From positions 1 through 5,674 of the forward strand of contig JAWLCQ010000258.1 of the NCBI GenBank assembly GCA_041687095.1: a DNA stretch of 5,674 nt, read 5' to 3'. Below, piece by piece: positions 4,410 through 5,674 of this stretch. Position 1 is the stretch's first letter. Each line of letters begins with the position of its first letter. The translations under genes and the position numbers were made by a program. The DNA comes from JAWLCQ01 sp041687095. GTDB taxonomy: Bacteria; Planctomycetota; Phycisphaerae; SM23-33. Under the pieces are notes generated by a model. That model made no database searches. It saw only the letters and a list, made by a program, of their open reading frames with translations, and was not told the origin of the DNA.

Positions 4410-5354
4410 TCAGCCTTCCCGCGTTTCGCGGGCGACTTCGAGCAAGGCGAGGAGGTTCTCGGCGGGGACGTCGCTCTGGATGGACTGGGCGGGGGAGAGG
4501 ATGTACCCCCCGCCGTCACTCATCAGGTCGCGGACGGCGCGGGCCTCGGTGCGCACCGCGTCGGGCGTGCCGTACGGCAGGGTCTGCTGCGTGCTGATCC
4601 CGCCCCAGAACGACAGCTTGTGCCCGTAGCGATCCTTGAGCATGCGGAGGTCCATGGCCTCGGGCTGGATGGGGTTCAGCACGTCCAGGCCCATCTCCAC
4701 CAGCGAGGGGATGACCTTCTCGATGTTCCCGCACGAGTGCACCCACACGTCCTTGCCGTACGCGTGCACCAGGTCGTACTCCCGCTGCTCGCCCGGGCGG
4801 ATCATGTCCTCCCACACCGCGGGGCTCATCAGCAGGTCCAGCTGCGAACCCCAGTCGCTGCCCAGGAGCACCCCGTCGATCTCGGGCAAAAGCAGGAAGT
4901 TCTCGAGCATGACCAGGTTCTTCTCGATGATCGTGTGCAGCAGCCGGCGGGTGAAGGCGGGCTCCCCGGCCATGTCGGCGAGGAAGTTCTCGATCCCGCG
5001 GGAGAAGTAGGCCTTCTCGAAGTGCGACCCGTAGATCGTCACCAGGAGGTACTTGCCGGTGGTGTCGGCGAGGCGTTTGACGGTGTCGATGAAGCCCTCG
5101 TAGCTGCCCGTCCCGATGCAGTGGGGGCGGGAGGTGGGGGCGTCAAACCCGCCCCAGTCGCTCTCCAAGCCCTGCCACCGCCACCACGGGGGGCTGATCG
5201 TCCGCACGTCGTTGTCGAGGAACGTCTCGCAATCCGTTCCGCCCGCGAGCGGCTGGAGCTGCTCCCACGCATCGCCCGTGATCTGGATGCAGTAGGGCAC
5301 GCGCTTGGTCTTCTCGTGCCGGATGGCCGCCTTCACGCACTCGCGACTGGTCAT
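4410..5354 (-). CDS. Uroporphyrinogen decarboxylase (URO-D) family protein, not HemE
   Basis: A 314-aa protein with the URO-D/corrinoid methyltransferase barrel. Visible marks are GVLLGSDWGSQLDLLMSPAV (161-180), VWVHSCGN (203-210) with the HxC pair His206/Cys208, GLDVLNPIQPEAMDL from 222, FWGGISTQQTLPYG (249-262) and GYILSPAQSIQSDVPAENL (283-301). The N-terminus lacks the RPVWxMRQAGR-type active-site segment of true uroporphyrinogen decarboxylase, so haem synthesis is unlikely. The HxCG element resembles the zinc site of methylcobamide:CoM methyltransferase-like members, making a methyl-transfer or unknown catabolic role plausible. The start at 5354 has GGAG (5366-5363) 8 nt upstream; a frame extension to 5441 would run through the promoter candidate and adds a low-complexity Pro/Gly stretch. 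Planctomycetes carry many such paralogues, mostly uncharacterised. Confidence 0.9.
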   Translation of the reverse strand: MTSRECVKAAIRHEKTKRVPYCIQITGDAWEQLQPLAGGTDCETFLDNDVRTISPPWWRWQGLESDWGGFDAPTSRPHCIGTGSYEGFIDTVKRLADTTGKYLLVTIYGSHFEKAYFSRGIENFLADMAGEPAFTRRLLHTIIEKNLVMLENFLLLPEIDGVLLGSDWGSQLDLLMSPAVWEDMIRPGEQREYDLVHAYGKDVWVHSCGNIEKVIPSLVEMGLDVLNPIQPEAMDLRMLKDRYGHKLSFWGGISTQQTLPYGTPDAVRTEARAVRDLMSDGGGYILSPAQSIQSDVPAENLLALLEVARETREG

Positions 5355-5417
5355 GGTGCTGGCTCCGTGAGGGAAGCGCCCGCCGACCCACGCAGGCGAC
5401 GGGGGCTCCGGGGCGGG

Positions 5418-5446
5418 ATTATGCCAGCCCCCGCCATCCACCGCAA
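5418..5446 (-). promoter_or_regulatory. Promoter candidate of the URO-D gene
   Basis: On the minus strand TTGCGG (5446-5441), a 17-nt spacer and CATAAT (5423-5418). The -10 box matches 5 of 6, the -35 box 3 of 6. The transcript would start near 5411 with a leader of about 57 nt. It supports the 5354 start and independent expression. Confidence 0.55.
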
Positions 5447-5506
5447 CCGCTGATCCGGGGCCCCGCCCTGTGGGGGGCGTCCTTCGGCAAGGCCGAATCG
5501 AGCGGG

Positions 5507-5529
5507 GATGAACACAGATGAACGCAGAT
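5507..5529. repeat. Tandem 10-nt repeat ATGAACACAG/ATGAACGCAG
   Basis: ATGAACACAG (5508-5517) is followed directly by ATGAACGCAG (5518-5527), one substitution apart. I recall GATGAACACAGATGAACRCAG-type strings as common intergenic repeats in planctomycetes and verrucomicrobia. Just before it, TTCGGC (5483-5488) and GCCGAA (5492-5497) form a small 6-bp hairpin. Confidence 0.65.
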
Positions 5530-5541
5530 ACGGAGAGGGCA

Positions 5542-5568
5542 GGGATGCAAGGGATGCACGGGATCGGA
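5542..5568. repeat. Tandem 9-nt GGGATGCAN repeat (half of the 340-403 type)
   Basis: GGGATGCAA, GGGATGCAC and GGGATCGGA run head to tail. They match the 9-nt period and sequence of the arm at 340-362. No complementary arm is visible in the remaining 106 bp, so this is a single-armed or degraded copy. Confidence 0.7.
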
Positions 5569-5593
5569 GGGTAAAGGGTAGGGGAGCGGAAAC

Positions 5594-5644
5594 GGGGACA
5601 GGCACCTGCGCGGGAAACGGCATCCCGCTCCGGAGCCAGTCCCC
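5594..5644. repeat. REP-like inverted repeat (GGGGACAGGCACC ... GGAGCCAGTCCCC)
   Basis: The 13-nt ends 5594-5606 and 5632-5644 are complementary at 11 of 13 positions. Inside is a second hairpin, GCGGGA (5610-5615) with TCCCGC (5623-5628), loop 7 nt. GGGGACAGGCACC and GGGGACTGGCTCC are strings I recall near IS200-like (Y1, RAYT-type) transposase genes. No such gene is in the window, which ends 30 bp later. Confidence 0.65.
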
Positions 5645-5674
5645 TTTTCCGAGGCCCCTTGCGTGAAGGCCCCT

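Noticed and set aside
4018..4629. Plus-strand open frame of 203 codons
   Set aside because: It translates the nested palindrome (VGGLLTPNV-type peptides) and then the antisense of URO-D; composition turns Arg-rich and unprotein-like.
4410..5354. True HemE uroporphyrinogen decarboxylase
   Set aside because: The N-terminal Arg-rich active-site motif of HemE is absent, and the HxCG element points to the divergent branch.
5355..5441. 29-residue N-terminal extension of the URO-D protein to an ATG at 5441
   Set aside because: It is Pro/Gly-rich, has no family counterpart, overlaps the promoter candidate, and the 5354 start has a GGAG at proper spacing.
4353..5453. 366-codon plus-strand open frame opposite the URO-D gene
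   Set aside because: Antisense shadow with no recognisable motifs; the URO-D motifs are all on the minus strand.
1..5674. An insertion sequence, tRNA or rRNA gene
   Set aside because: No transposase-like frame, cloverleaf with a TTCGA arm, or rRNA signature is visible on either strand.

Overview
This is a GC-rich window with strongly G/C-ending codons and very dense palindromic intergenic repeats. Together with its gene families, this suggests a planctomycete-type bacterium (Planctomycetota, perhaps the Phycisphaerae side). The families are a GH10 enzyme with the N-terminal beta-domain common in that group, a divergent URO-D paralogue, a COG1237 metallo-hydrolase and a DUF134 regulator. The repeat families are also ones I recall from planctomycete genomes. 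The taxonomic call is inference from style and families; there is no rRNA or marker gene here.

Layout. 1-141 (+) is the 3' end of an isocitrate dehydrogenase-family gene, followed by a 31-bp near-perfect hairpin and a second inverted repeat built of 9-nt GGGATGCAG-type units. 526-1764 (+) is a GH10 xylanase-like enzyme with both catalytic glutamates. 1765-2110 has no gene and holds 22-bp direct repeats around a cluster of four covarying hairpins, then a hairpin behind the next gene. 2111-3906 is a minus-strand block read from right to left. It starts with a DUF134 DNA-binding protein (GTG start, strong promoter with a palindrome in the spacer). Next comes an out-of-frame coiled-coil tail, then a small coding region without a normal start codon, then an MBL-fold hydrolase that begins 9 nt after the small frame stops. 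3957-4409 has no gene and contains a second nested palindrome of about 174 bp and GC-rich direct repeats. 4410-5354 (-) is a URO-D-fold protein with its own promoter candidate. 5447-5674 has no gene and contains three more repeat types, including a REP-like inverted repeat.

How it works together. I see no single pathway across the window. The IDH end, the GH10 gene and the URO-D gene look like independent units. The only candidate multi-gene unit is DUF134, small frame, MBL hydrolase, and a terminator-like hairpin at 3200-3245 may split it. The most interesting signal is in the intergenic DNA. Two sequence-unrelated elements (1841-1998 and 4107-4280) share the same design: local hairpins in mirror-image orientation on both sides of a centre, in which every difference between copies is a compensated base-pair change.
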